Assembly: GCF_046115515.1 (NCBI RefSeq)
Contig: NZ_CP175953.1
Strand: one strand, 5' to 3'
Origin: Gracilimonas sp017641085
Lineage (GTDB): Bacteria; Bacteroidota; Rhodothermia; Balneolales; Balneolaceae
Length of the DNA stretch: 64,000 bases
The notes under the pieces were generated by a model, which did not search any database, was not told where the DNA came from, and worked only from the letters and a program-made list of their open reading frames with translations. Of this stretch, positions 8,443 to 17,298 are shown one piece after another (within the stretch, counting starts at the first letter, position 1; each line of letters starts with the position of its first letter). The position numbers and the translations under genes were made by a program.

Positions 8443-9978
8443 ATGAAACGTAAAGAATTCCTTAGACTTGCAAGTATCGGAACCGGAATAGCAACACTTT
8501 CACCGGCCCTGCTGGCCTGTAGCCCGGAGGGGAAAAACAGCATCATCTTTCCGGAGGATGCCTTTAGCCGTCCACTGGCATTTCCGGAAGAGATTCGTGC
8601 CACCGATTTTGAGCTGGCTGCTGAAACCGCCCGGAGAACACTGGCCGGAGATACCGCCTCGGATGTCTATACCCTGAACGGCTCGCTGCCCAGCCCTACC
8701 ATCCGTGTGAAGAGGGGTGAAAGCCTGGCTATCGACTATCAGAACCGCATCGACCAGGAAAGTATCATTCACTGGCACGGGCTGATCGTCCCGCCCGAGA
8801 TGGACGGCCACCCCAAAGACGCCGTGCAACCCGGACAAACCTACAACTACCGGTTCGATGCGGATCAGCGGGCAGGCACCTACTGGTACCATCCGCATCC
8901 CGACAAGCTGACCGGACCGCAGGTTTACCGGGGACTGGGCGGTTTTTTCATCATTGAAGACGAAGAAGAGCAGTCGTTCAATTTACCGTCCGGTGATTAC
9001 GAACTACCTTTAATCGTTCAGGATAAACGCATCAGCGACCGGGGCCGCATAACCTATAACCTGAACAGGATGGACCGGATGATGGGCTTCTTTGGTAATT
9101 CCCTGCTAGTGAACGGCATACAGGCACCCTACCACGAAGTAAGCAATCGCTTTTACCGGCTGCGCCTGCTAAACGGCTCCAACGCACGCATCCTGGATTT
9201 TTCCTTCAGCGACAACAGCTCGTTTTATGTAATTGGAAGCGACGGCGGGCTGCTCGACGGGCCGCATGAAATACCGTCTATCACCTTGGCACCGGGCGAA
9301 CGGGCCGACCTGCTGGTGGACTTCAGCGGCTATAACGTGGGAGAGAAGGTTCAGATGACCGCCGAACCCCGAAACGGTATGGGCGGGATGATGAACGGAG
9401 ACGGCGGTGGCATGATGGACGGGAGAGGGATGATGAGAGGCTCCGAAAACAGGAGGGGGATGCGTGGAATGATGGGCAGAGACAGACGTAATTCTGAAAA
9501 TGGCGGAGCCTTCCTCGAATTTCGTATCACCAAAGAGGAAGATGATTCCTTTCGTTTGCCGCAAATACTTACAGAGCTATCATTTCCCAACGAAGATGAC
9601 GCCGGCCGTACCCGCCGCATCGAACTGACTATGAAGATGATGCAGGGGGCGGCTATCGATGGTAAGTTTTTCGAGATGCTGCGGGTGGATCAAAAAGTTC
9701 AGCAAGGCGCACTGGAGGTCTGGGAGTTCAACAACCGCACGATGATGGCGATGCCGCATCCCATGCACCTGCATGCCACCCAGTTTAAGGTACTGGAGCG
9801 CAGCGGCGGCAGCCTGGCCCCGCACGAGCGCGGCTGGAAAGATACCGTCCGCGTGGATGCCGGAGAAACCGTGCGGGTGCTTACCAAATTTGATGCTGAA
9901 AAAGGGCTCTACGTTTTTCACTGCCACAATCTGGAGCATGAAGACAACGGAATGATGGCCAATTTTGAGATTATATAA
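8443..9978 (+). CDS. Multicopper oxidase, CueO/CopA-like with Met-rich insert
   Basis: Periplasmic oxidase that probably oxidises Cu(I) and so protects against copper. All four copper-site motifs are visible in the 511 residues: HWHG at 110-113, HPH at 150-152, HPMHLH at 439-444 and HCHNLEHEDNGM at 493-504. A Met- and Gly-rich stretch at about residues 310-347, with repeated GMM motifs, recalls the methionine-rich loops of CueO-type cuprous oxidases. The N-terminus (MKRKEFLRLASIGTG, then LLACSP) looks like a signal with a lipobox. It lies 53 bases after dsbD. Confidence 0.93.
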   Translation: MKRKEFLRLASIGTGIATLSPALLACSPEGKNSIIFPEDAFSRPLAFPEEIRATDFELAAETARRTLAGDTASDVYTLNGSLPSPTIRVKRGESLAIDYQNRIDQESIIHWHGLIVPPEMDGHPKDAVQPGQTYNYRFDADQRAGTYWYHPHPDKLTGPQVYRGLGGFFIIEDEEEQSFNLPSGDYELPLIVQDKRISDRGRITYNLNRMDRMMGFFGNSLLVNGIQAPYHEVSNRFYRLRLLNGSNARILDFSFSDNSSFYVIGSDGGLLDGPHEIPSITLAPGERADLLVDFSGYNVGEKVQMTAEPRNGMGGMMNGDGGGMMDGRGMMRGSENRRGMRGMMGRDRRNSENGGAFLEFRITKEEDDSFRLPQILTELSFPNEDDAGRTRRIELTMKMMQGAAIDGKFFEMLRVDQKVQQGALEVWEFNNRTMMAMPHPMHLHATQFKVLERSGGSLAPHERGWKDTVRVDAGETVRVLTKFDAEKGLYVFHCHNLEHEDNGMMANFEII

Positions 9979-9982
9979 AGCC

Positions 9983-11224
9983 ATGCTCGTTTTAACTGTT
10001 GATCAATGTTTCATATACAAATACAAAAAGTTCTGCATCCTGCTGGCGGTATTTTTTGGGGGTTTAACCGTCCCGCTTTGGGCACAGCAGGCACAACTTT
10101 CTGATAAGACACAGGTAAGCCTTATCACCGCCTCGCCGGGCAATGAACTCTATACAATTTTCGGCCATACAGCGCTTCGGATTTCCGACCCGGTCAACAA
10201 CATTAACCGCACCTACAACTACGGCACCTTCGATTTTGATACAGACGGATTCTACTGGAAGTTTGCCCTTGGCAACCTGCAATATTTCCTTTCGGTAAAC
10301 CAGTTTGAAAATGCAAAAGAGGGTTATCTGAAGGCCGGTCGCGCCATCACCGAACAGAAGCTCAACCTGAGCCCGCAGCAAACCCAACAGCTGTTCCGCT
10401 ATTTAGAAAACAATGCAAAACCAGAAAACCGGTACTATTCTTATGAGTTCTTTTATGACAACTGCACCACGCGGGTCTATGATGCCCTCAACACAGTCAT
10501 CGGTGATTCGCTCCGGTTTCAAAAACCACTAAATCCAGCAAAGAATAGTTTTCGGCAGTTTATTAATCCCTACCTGAAATCCGTTTCCTGGGTAAAATTT
10601 GGGATTAACTTGCTGTTGGGTACTCCCGCCGACCGCAACCCACCCGAGTCGGAAACGCTGTTCTTACCCGACCTGTTAAAAGAGGGATTTTCACACGCCC
10701 GGATTCAGCAAGCTGATACAAGTCTTGCCTTGGTTTCAGAGCAGAGATTTTATGCCCCTCAGAAACGGTCTGTCATTAGTCCTGCGAGTGTAAGCCCCAC
10801 TTTAAGCTTTTGGTTTTTGCTGATTACAAGCCTGCTTGCCGGGTTTTTCTATAGAACTAGTCACACATTCTGGTTTTGGTTCGACCGTCTGTTATTCGGG
10901 ATAATTGGGTTGATTGGAGTGTTGATCATTTTTTTGTGGCTGTTTTCTTCGTATCCCTCCACCAAATGGAACTGGAATATACTATGGTCTGCCCCGGCCT
11001 TGACGGCCTTTATATTTTCTTTTACAGACAGTAAACGACTTTCAGGAAGTTATAGGGTTTGTTTGGTACTATATGCAGCTATTCTTCTGCTCTTTCTCCT
11101 AAGCTGGTCATTTATTCCTCAACAGATCCCCTCTGCAATTTTGCCTCTTCTTTTTTTGTTGGGATTTCGGAGTATTAAAAAGCAATCCGAATCAGTAAAT
11201 CAGGAAAGGGTCAATGTGTTATAG
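9983..11224 (+). CDS. DUF4105 (Lnb N-terminal) membrane protein
   Basis: The exported N-terminal half matches the DUF4105/Lnb N-terminal family, with LYTIFGHTALRI near residue 50 and the Cys motif YDNCTTRVYDAL near residue 155. The C-terminal half holds about five hydrophobic segments. DUF4105 proteins carry a papain-like fold, but their substrates are largely unknown. The open frame begins at 9965, inside the multicopper oxidase gene; the ATG at 9983, 5 bases after that gene ends, is preferred. Co-transcription with the oxidase is likely. A copper role is inferred from position only. Confidence 0.8.
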   Translation: MLVLTVDQCFIYKYKKFCILLAVFFGGLTVPLWAQQAQLSDKTQVSLITASPGNELYTIFGHTALRISDPVNNINRTYNYGTFDFDTDGFYWKFALGNLQYFLSVNQFENAKEGYLKAGRAITEQKLNLSPQQTQQLFRYLENNAKPENRYYSYEFFYDNCTTRVYDALNTVIGDSLRFQKPLNPAKNSFRQFINPYLKSVSWVKFGINLLLGTPADRNPPESETLFLPDLLKEGFSHARIQQADTSLALVSEQRFYAPQKRSVISPASVSPTLSFWFLLITSLLAGFFYRTSHTFWFWFDRLLFGIIGLIGVLIIFLWLFSSYPSTKWNWNILWSAPALTAFIFSFTDSKRLSGSYRVCLVLYAAILLLFLLSWSFIPQQIPSAILPLLFLLGFRSIKKQSESVNQERVNVL

Positions 11225-11292
11225 CTTGCCAATCTTTCACTTATTTAGAATTTTGGAAACGTCAAGATAACTGCTCTGAACCCATATGTTTT

Positions 11293-11657
11293 GGCTCTAT
11301 GTTGATTGGTATGGGTAAAGAATAAAAGTACCCCTGTTGTCCGGCCGCTCAACCTGAGTTTTTAAGAGCTTTCTCCAAAGGAACGCCTCCGGTGTCATGT
11401 CCGTGTTCCGTTGCCGGTTAGTGGTTACCTGTTCGGATCCTGATCCGGCACTCTGCGCCTGCACCATCGATCAGATGGGTGATCCATCAGATCGAATCCG
11501 GGAATGTGTAACCTGCCTCCTCGGTCTGCCGGCTCCGGGCCGTCTGACCGATTGCCGGATTCGGGCACCCCGGCTTGTTATTATCTCCAGCGGACGTTAA
11601 TCTGCTTTACCAGTGGCAAGCTAACATTCAATTACCCATACCAATCAACATAGAGCC
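11293..11657. mobile_element. Small element bounded by perfect 26-bp inverted repeats
   Basis: The 26 bases at 11293-11318 are the exact reverse complement of 11632-11657, enclosing 313 bases that look more GC-rich than the surroundings. The arms run from GGCTCTATG inward to ATGGGTAA. No convincing target-site duplication flanks them. A second inverted pair overlaps out of register: 11217-11231 and 11614-11626 match as TGTTA(TA)GCTTGCCA. The interior carries no convincing gene; one 67-codon frame is not credible. A MITE-like non-autonomous transposon or a structured RNA locus are both possible. It fills the 578-base gap between the DUF4105 and Fur genes. Confidence 0.65.
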
Positions 11658-11802
11658 TATATTTTTATCAAGATCAATAAATATGAGTTTCAAAGATTTT
11701 AGTGGTAGTTTATCATAGAATTGATATGATTTATACCGGCGATTCGCCCTTTGTATAAATATTACTTGTACACATTAATCAACGAATATTATTTCAATAA
11801 AG

Positions 11803-12216
11803 ATGACTATTCATGAAAAAAGATTGCAGAGCAGAGATATACAACCGACCGCTATGCGCATGCGGATTCTTCTTTTCATGGCTGAAACAAAGTCGGTAAT
11901 AAGCCTATCAGATCTTGAAGAAAAGTTTACCCATGCAGATCGAACAACGCTTTATCGTACCTTAAAAACATTCTTAGAACATGGTTTGGTGCATCAAATA
12001 AACGATGCAAGTGGGATAACTAAATATGCCCTTTGTTCTGAAAACTGTACCTGTTCGTACCCGGATGATGTGCACGTTCATTTTTATTGTTTATCCTGTG
12101 AACAAACATTTTGTTTTCCACATCTTGGCATTCCTAACTACGATCTGCCCGAAAATTTTACTCCATCCAACGGCAATTTTGTGATAACCGGGAGTTGTCC
12201 TTCCTGTTCTTCCTGA
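11803..12216 (+). CDS. Fur-family metal-responsive transcriptional regulator
   Basis: DNA-binding repressor of the Fur/Zur family. The N-terminal winged helix (about residues 8-80) includes DRTTLYRTLKTFLEHGLV, typical of the recognition helix and wing. The C-terminal half carries metal-site features: HVHFYCLSCEQTFCF with a CxxC pair and a final CPSC pair, which together would form the structural zinc site. An extra cluster, CSENCTC, lies at about 82-88. It directly precedes the Cys-rich protein and the CusA pump, so it may regulate the efflux operon. The co-repressor metal cannot be told from sequence. Confidence 0.9.
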   Translation: MTIHEKRLQSRDIQPTAMRMRILLFMAETKSVISLSDLEEKFTHADRTTLYRTLKTFLEHGLVHQINDASGITKYALCSENCTCSYPDDVHVHFYCLSCEQTFCFPHLGIPNYDLPENFTPSNGNFVITGSCPSCSS

Positions 12217-12293
12217 TCTTTGCAATTGAGTTGCATTACAAATAATCCTTATTATCTGCATTCTACTTAATCACAATATTTCCCCTTAAAGAA

Positions 12294-12725
12294 TTGTATT
12301 TTTTCAGAGCATACATACGTAATCTGAATGTTGCGACAATCGCATCTTTTCTTTTTTCATGGGCAGGGTTTTTCTTTTTTCTACCCTTAAGTGTTTCTGT
12401 ATTAGCAAGTACTCATGATGTTTCCTCTACCTACAACTTAGATAAAGGCTGTTTTGAAATTGTATTACAACATTCAGAAGAGACTAATTCAGGGTACAAA
12501 ACAGTTGAAAAAAAGCACCATCAATTTCAAAATCAGTGCTGCTATGATGATGCACTGTTAAGAAATGAGTGCCCGGACTGTAAGTTTATGTTTCCAATCA
12601 TTCCTTATTTGTTTGGGAACTATGGTGAACCTGTTTTTCAAATTACGTTACCTGTATATCTAAAAGACAACTTATCCCCTCCAATAACTCTTAAAGTTAT
12701 TAAAGTCACGCAACTTCTGATTTAA
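12294..12725 (+). CDS. Hypothetical secreted Cys-rich protein preceding the efflux pump
   Basis: No family recognised. The frame opens with TTG at 12294 and no ATG occurs before the hydrophobic leader (residues 15-37, FLFSWAGFFFFLPLSVSVLAS), so a TTG start is likely. The mature part holds a CC pair (NQCCYDD), a CPDC motif, several His residues (EKKHHQF) and a proline-containing tail. The size and layout recall the protein at 1077-1532, although identity is low by eye. It lies between the Fur-family regulator and the CusA-TolC gene, which suggests metal binding or sensing outside the cell membrane. Confidence 0.6.
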   Translation: MYFFRAYIRNLNVATIASFLFSWAGFFFFLPLSVSVLASTHDVSSTYNLDKGCFEIVLQHSEETNSGYKTVEKKHHQFQNQCCYDDALLRNECPDCKFMFPIIPYLFGNYGEPVFQITLPVYLKDNLSPPITLKVIKVTQLLI

Positions 12726-12875
12726 TACCTGCCTTTCTCTATTTAGCAGAAACAAATTCTGCCCCATCCATTTTTTTCAACGAGCTGTTTAACCTCTGGT
12801 CATTCTGTGGTTTCAGCCAAAGTATTTGAAAAAGATCGGCATCAAAGACTAATCTATATTCACACAGCTGTAAAC

Positions 12876-15800
12876 ATGATCAACAAAATTATTGCCTTTT
12901 CGATTAAGAACAAGTTTATCATCGGCTTGTTTATCCTGTCTCTAATAGGAGTAGGATTATATTCTATGATGACCATTAATCTAGGTTCGGTTCCTGATAT
13001 TACAAATAATCAGGTACAGGTGATTACGGTATCGGAAAATCTATCTACCGAAGACATTGAACAATTTGTAACCTATCCCGTGGAGCTTGCCATGGGTAAC
13101 CTGCCAGGAGTAACTGAAATCCGTTCGGTATCCCGATTCGGGTTATCCGTGGTTACCATCGTTTTCGAAGATGATATGGGTACCTATTTACCCCGGCAAC
13201 TGGTACAGGAAAAACTCAGTGAACTGGGCGAAACGATCCCCGAGAATTTTGGAAGTCCATCCATGGGGCCCATTTCAAGTGGATTAGGCCAAATTTACGA
13301 GTACTCCATTCAGGTGGACCCTGCATATGAAGATCAATATACGCCTGATGAATTGCGCACAATACAAGATTGGATTATTAAGCGCCAAATGGTGCTCCTG
13401 GAAGGGGTTATAGAGGTCAACTCCTTCGGTGGAGGCATCAAACAATATGAAGTAGCCATAAGTCCTGATAAACTAAATGCAATGGGAGTTAGTATTTCAG
13501 AAGTATATGAGGCAATGTCCAGGAATAATGTAAATACCGGCGGGGCCTATATCGAGAAAAACAAGATGGCTAATTTTATTCGTGGCGAAGGATTGATACG
13601 CAGCCTTGAAGATATAGAAAACATTGTAGTCAAGAACGAAAACGGACTACCCATCCTAATCAGAGATGTAGCAGAAGAGGTTACCTTTGGAACTCAAATT
13701 CGTTATGGAGCTTTTACTCAGGATGGTGAGGAAGCAGTAGGTGGCATTATTATGATGCTGAAAGGCTCAAACCCGAATGCAACCATTCAAAACGTTCAGG
13801 ATAGAATTGCTGAAATTCAAAAGTCACTGCCTGAAGGTATAAAGATTGAGCCTTTCCTTGATCGAAGTGCTCTTATTGAACGAACCACCAGTACAGTTAC
13901 CACAAACCTGGTGGAAGGTGCATTGATTGTAGTTTTCGTTTTGGTAATACTCTTAGGAAGTTTACGCGGAGGGTTAATAACCGCCTCACTTATTCCGCTT
14001 TCCCTTCTTTTTGCTTTTATAATGATGAAGGCCACCGGGGTGTGGGCCAATCTAATGAGCCTTGGAGCCATCGACTTCGGTATTATTGTTGATGGAGCCG
14101 TAATTATAGTGGAAGGCACGGTTCATGAAATTGAAAAAAGGGTGAAATCCGGAAAACGTGCTTTTAGTAAAACACAGATGAATGAAATTGCCTACAAGGC
14201 AAGCAGCACCATGATGAATGCTGCCTTCTTTGGACAGTTGATCATCCTTATTGTATTTGCCCCTATCCTGTTTCTGGAAGGAGTAGAAGGTAAGATGTTC
14301 CGTCCTATGGCATTCACCTTTGGGTTTGCTGTATTAGGTGCTATTATTTTATGTCTTACCTATGTACCAATGGTCTCGGCACTGTTTATGAAACCCTCAC
14401 AAAATAGAAAGGGATGGTTTGCCCGGTTCGAGCGAGGCCTCGATCGGGTCAGCAACAAACTTATATCCTTTATTCAGAAGGGCTACGATCCGGTTATCCA
14501 ATGGTCGTTAAAGCGAAAACCTGTTGTGATTGTAGCTGCCATACTGCTTTTTGGCGGTGCGATGTTCACCTTTTCGAGAATGGGAGGTGAATTTATTCCA
14601 CAACTGGATGAGGGAGATATTGCCATGCAAGCCCTATTCCGTCCGGGCAGTGGATTATCAGAGGCGATCGATCAATCCAAGAAAATTGAGACGACACTGC
14701 TGGAAGAATTTCCAGAGATAGAAACAGTAACAGCTCGAATTGGGGTAGCTGATATTCCCACTGATCCTATGCCCATGGACATTGCCGACATGTACATCAT
14801 TCTGGACAAGAATAAAGAAAACTGGATCTCTGCCGAATCTAAAGAGGAGCTGATAGAAAAAATAAAGAGTAAACTCGATCAGACCATGATAGGTGTGAAT
14901 TTCGTTTTTACCCAGCCGGTAGAGCTTAGGTTTAACGAACTTTTGGAAGGTGTTCGAGAAGATATCGCCGTAAAGCTATACGGAGACGACATAGATGTAT
15001 TGGCTGAGAAAGTTCAGGAAATGGCTCAAATTATTCAAACTATTCCAGGGGTGGGTGATGTGAGTCCCGAACGTACGGCTGGACTACCTCAAATGACCGT
15101 TAGGTATGACCGGCAAAAAGTGGCTCAATATGGACTGGATATCACGAAGCTCAATCAATACGTAAGTTCAGCTTTTGCCGGAGGTGTTGCTGGAGTTGTA
15201 TTCGAAGGCGAAAGACGATTTGATCTTGTGATCCGCTTTGATGAAGCTCATCGTACTGGCATTGAGGATATTCGCAATCTGTATGTAGATCTGGAAAACG
15301 GTGCACAGGTGCCGGTTAAAGAAGTGGCGGATATCAGTTATCAGCCGGGGCCTATGCAGATCTCGCGAGATAACACCTTTCGCAGGAGCTATGTTGGTGT
15401 GAATACACGCGGGCGGGATGTGGAATCGGTGGTTTTGGATATTCAAGAAAAACTGGAGGCCGAATTGAATCTGCCGCCGGGTTATTACATTACTTATGGG
15501 GGTGAATTTGAGAATCTGCAACGGGCCAAGAACCGATTGGCTATTGTAGTGCCTATAGCCCTGTTTCTTATCTTTGTGCTACTGTACTTCGCACTAAAAT
15601 CGTTCTCACAGTCGGTAATGATCTATCTGGCTATTCCCCTGGCTTCTATTGGAGGTGTCTTCTTCCTGGCTTTACGTGGAATGGACTTCAGTATTTCTGC
15701 CGGAGTTGGTTTCATTGTATTGTTCGGAGTGGCTGTGCTAAACGGCCTTGTGCTCGTCAGCCGGTTTAATTCATTAAAAATCGAAGGTGTTATGGATTTA

Positions 15801-17276
15801 CAAGAACGAATTTTGACAGGTACCAAAGAGCGACTTCGCCCCATTTTATTGACCGCTACGGCGGCTATTATGGGTTTTCTTCCGATGGCGTTTTCAACAA
15901 CAGCCGGTGCTGAAGTACAGCGGCCGCTGGCCACTGTTGTAATCGGCGGGTTGATTAGCGCCACGCTGCTTACGTTGGTCGTGCTGCCCATCCTTTATGC
16001 GTACATAGAAAAGCGTAAAATGAGAAAACACAAGCCGGGTAGTACTTCTATGGCCTCCGTTGTGTTGCTGATTATTGGTGGAAGCCTGCTGCTTTCTCCC
16101 GATTCTGTACAGGCTCAGGAACAGGTGCTGAATGATACCCTCCCGCAAATTGCGCTGGATCAGGCCGTTCAAAAAGCGATAGCAAATTATCCTTCTCTTG
16201 AGGCAGCCAGGCTTGGAATTGACAACAGGAAGGCTCTTCAAAAAACAGCCTGGGACTTTGGCGATACGAACCTCTTTACCGGAGGTGAAGAGTTCGGCAA
16301 CGGTTCGGACGGTGTTACTACAAAATTTGGCATTCAGCAGCAGTTTGATCTGTTCGGTGTTTTACCAAGGCTAAATCATCGGAATGAACAAACAGAACTT
16401 GCCAGGCTGAACTATGAATTGTCTGAGTTAGAGCTCAGGCTCCGGGTAAAGCAGGACTGGTCAACGGTTTTCATCGCTAAACAACAATATGAGATCTATA
16501 ATCGCCTGAACCAGCAATTCAGGGATATTGCTAGGGCTGCGGAAATAAAATTTGAAACGGAGGAAATTTCCCGGCTGGGATATCTTAATATCATGAATCA
16601 GGCCAACCAAATTACCATACAAACAGAACAAGCCTTCCGCGATTATGGGGCTGCTGTTCGAGCTTTTAACAAATGGTTTGAGGGGGACTCGTTATACACG
16701 GTTCAAAGTGTTTCAGCCGAACAGCTTGTTCAACCTTTACAGGTAGATTCTACATTCGACCATCCGCTGATTGCTTTATATCAACAAAAAATTGACGTGG
16801 CGGAAGCATCGATTAAAGAACAAAGAAGTCAGTTTTTACCAAGTTTTCAAGCCAGTTATGGCTGGCAGGAAATAGCTGGGCAAGGTGGCTTTAATTCCTA
16901 TGAGATCGGGATCAGACTTCCGGTATTCTTCTGGTCTAAGGCCGGGAAAACTCAATCCGCCCGGATTGAACGAAATATTGCCCGTCAAAACCTAGACCAG
17001 GCTCAGAGAGAATTCAACAGTACCTATAACAGTATCCGGGAAAATTATCAGAAATGGTTGCGCTCGTGGGAATATTATCGACAGGAAGCACTCCCTCTTG
17101 CCAAAGAACAACAGCAAGGTGCCATCACCTCTTATGAAGAAGGAGCCATAGACTATGTGGCTTTCTTTCAAAGCATCAGAGATGCCATTCGCATTGAAAT
17201 CGACTCATGGAATGCATTTGGCAATTATCTGAATAGCCATTTCCAATTAGAATACTACCTCAACAAAACTCAATAA
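12876..17276 (+). CDS. cusA: CusA/CzcA heavy-metal RND pump fused to a TolC-like outer-membrane factor
   Basis: Proton-driven inner-membrane pump for metal ions, with its outer-membrane channel partner encoded in the same chain. Residues 1 to about 1045 form the RND part: an opening helix FSIKNKFIIGLFIL, the proton-relay segment DFGIIVDGAVIIVEG in TM4, and a second helix bundle near 890-1040. A further hydrophobic stretch at about 1058-1080 ends in a signal-like SVQAQEQ. Residues from about 1085 to 1466 have the two helical repeats of outer-membrane efflux proteins (ALDQAVQKAIANYPSLE and FQASYGWQE). The frame is open from 12807, but the ATG at 12876 fits the family start. The metal, Cu/Ag or Zn/Co/Cd, is undecided. 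Confidence 0.92.
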   Translation: MINKIIAFSIKNKFIIGLFILSLIGVGLYSMMTINLGSVPDITNNQVQVITVSENLSTEDIEQFVTYPVELAMGNLPGVTEIRSVSRFGLSVVTIVFEDDMGTYLPRQLVQEKLSELGETIPENFGSPSMGPISSGLGQIYEYSIQVDPAYEDQYTPDELRTIQDWIIKRQMVLLEGVIEVNSFGGGIKQYEVAISPDKLNAMGVSISEVYEAMSRNNVNTGGAYIEKNKMANFIRGEGLIRSLEDIENIVVKNENGLPILIRDVAEEVTFGTQIRYGAFTQDGEEAVGGIIMMLKGSNPNATIQNVQDRIAEIQKSLPEGIKIEPFLDRSALIERTTSTVTTNLVEGALIVVFVLVILLGSLRGGLITASLIPLSLLFAFIMMKATGVWANLMSLGAIDFGIIVDGAVIIVEGTVHEIEKRVKSGKRAFSKTQMNEIAYKASSTMMNAAFFGQLIILIVFAPILFLEGVEGKMFRPMAFTFGFAVLGAIILCLTYVPMVSALFMKPSQNRKGWFARFERGLDRVSNKLISFIQKGYDPVIQWSLKRKPVVIVAAILLFGGAMFTFSRMGGEFIPQLDEGDIAMQALFRPGSGLSEAIDQSKKIETTLLEEFPEIETVTARIGVADIPTDPMPMDIADMYIILDKNKENWISAESKEELIEKIKSKLDQTMIGVNFVFTQPVELRFNELLEGVREDIAVKLYGDDIDVLAEKVQEMAQIIQTIPGVGDVSPERTAGLPQMTVRYDRQKVAQYGLDITKLNQYVSSAFAGGVAGVVFEGERRFDLVIRFDEAHRTGIEDIRNLYVDLENGAQVPVKEVADISYQPGPMQISRDNTFRRSYVGVNTRGRDVESVVLDIQEKLEAELNLPPGYYITYGGEFENLQRAKNRLAIVVPIALFLIFVLLYFALKSFSQSVMIYLAIPLASIGGVFFLALRGMDFSISAGVGFIVLFGVAVLNGLVLVSRFNSLKIEGVMDLQERILTGTKERLRPILLTATAAIMGFLPMAFSTTAGAEVQRPLATVVIGGLISATLLTLVVLPILYAYIEKRKMRKHKPGSTSMASVVLLIIGGSLLLSPDSVQAQEQVLNDTLPQIALDQAVQKAIANYPSLEAARLGIDNRKALQKTAWDFGDTNLFTGGEEFGNGSDGVTTKFGIQQQFDLFGVLPRLNHRNEQTELARLNYELSELELRLRVKQDWSTVFIAKQQYEIYNRLNQQFRDIARAAEIKFETEEISRLGYLNIMNQANQITIQTEQAFRDYGAAVRAFNKWFEGDSLYTVQSVSAEQLVQPLQVDSTFDHPLIALYQQKIDVAEASIKEQRSQFLPSFQASYGWQEIAGQGGFNSYEIGIRLPVFFWSKAGKTQSARIERNIARQNLDQAQREFNSTYNSIRENYQKWLRSWEYYRQEALPLAKEQQQGAITSYEEGAIDYVAFFQSIRDAIRIEIDSWNAFGNYLNSHFQLEYYLNKTQ

Positions 17277-17298
17277 CAGATTTTAAATCAACAAAAAA

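Noticed and set aside
11397..11600. 67-codon ORF within the inverted-repeat element
   Set aside because: It has no family resemblance and an odd composition rich in Cys, Arg and Pro from the GC-rich interior. Not supported as a gene.
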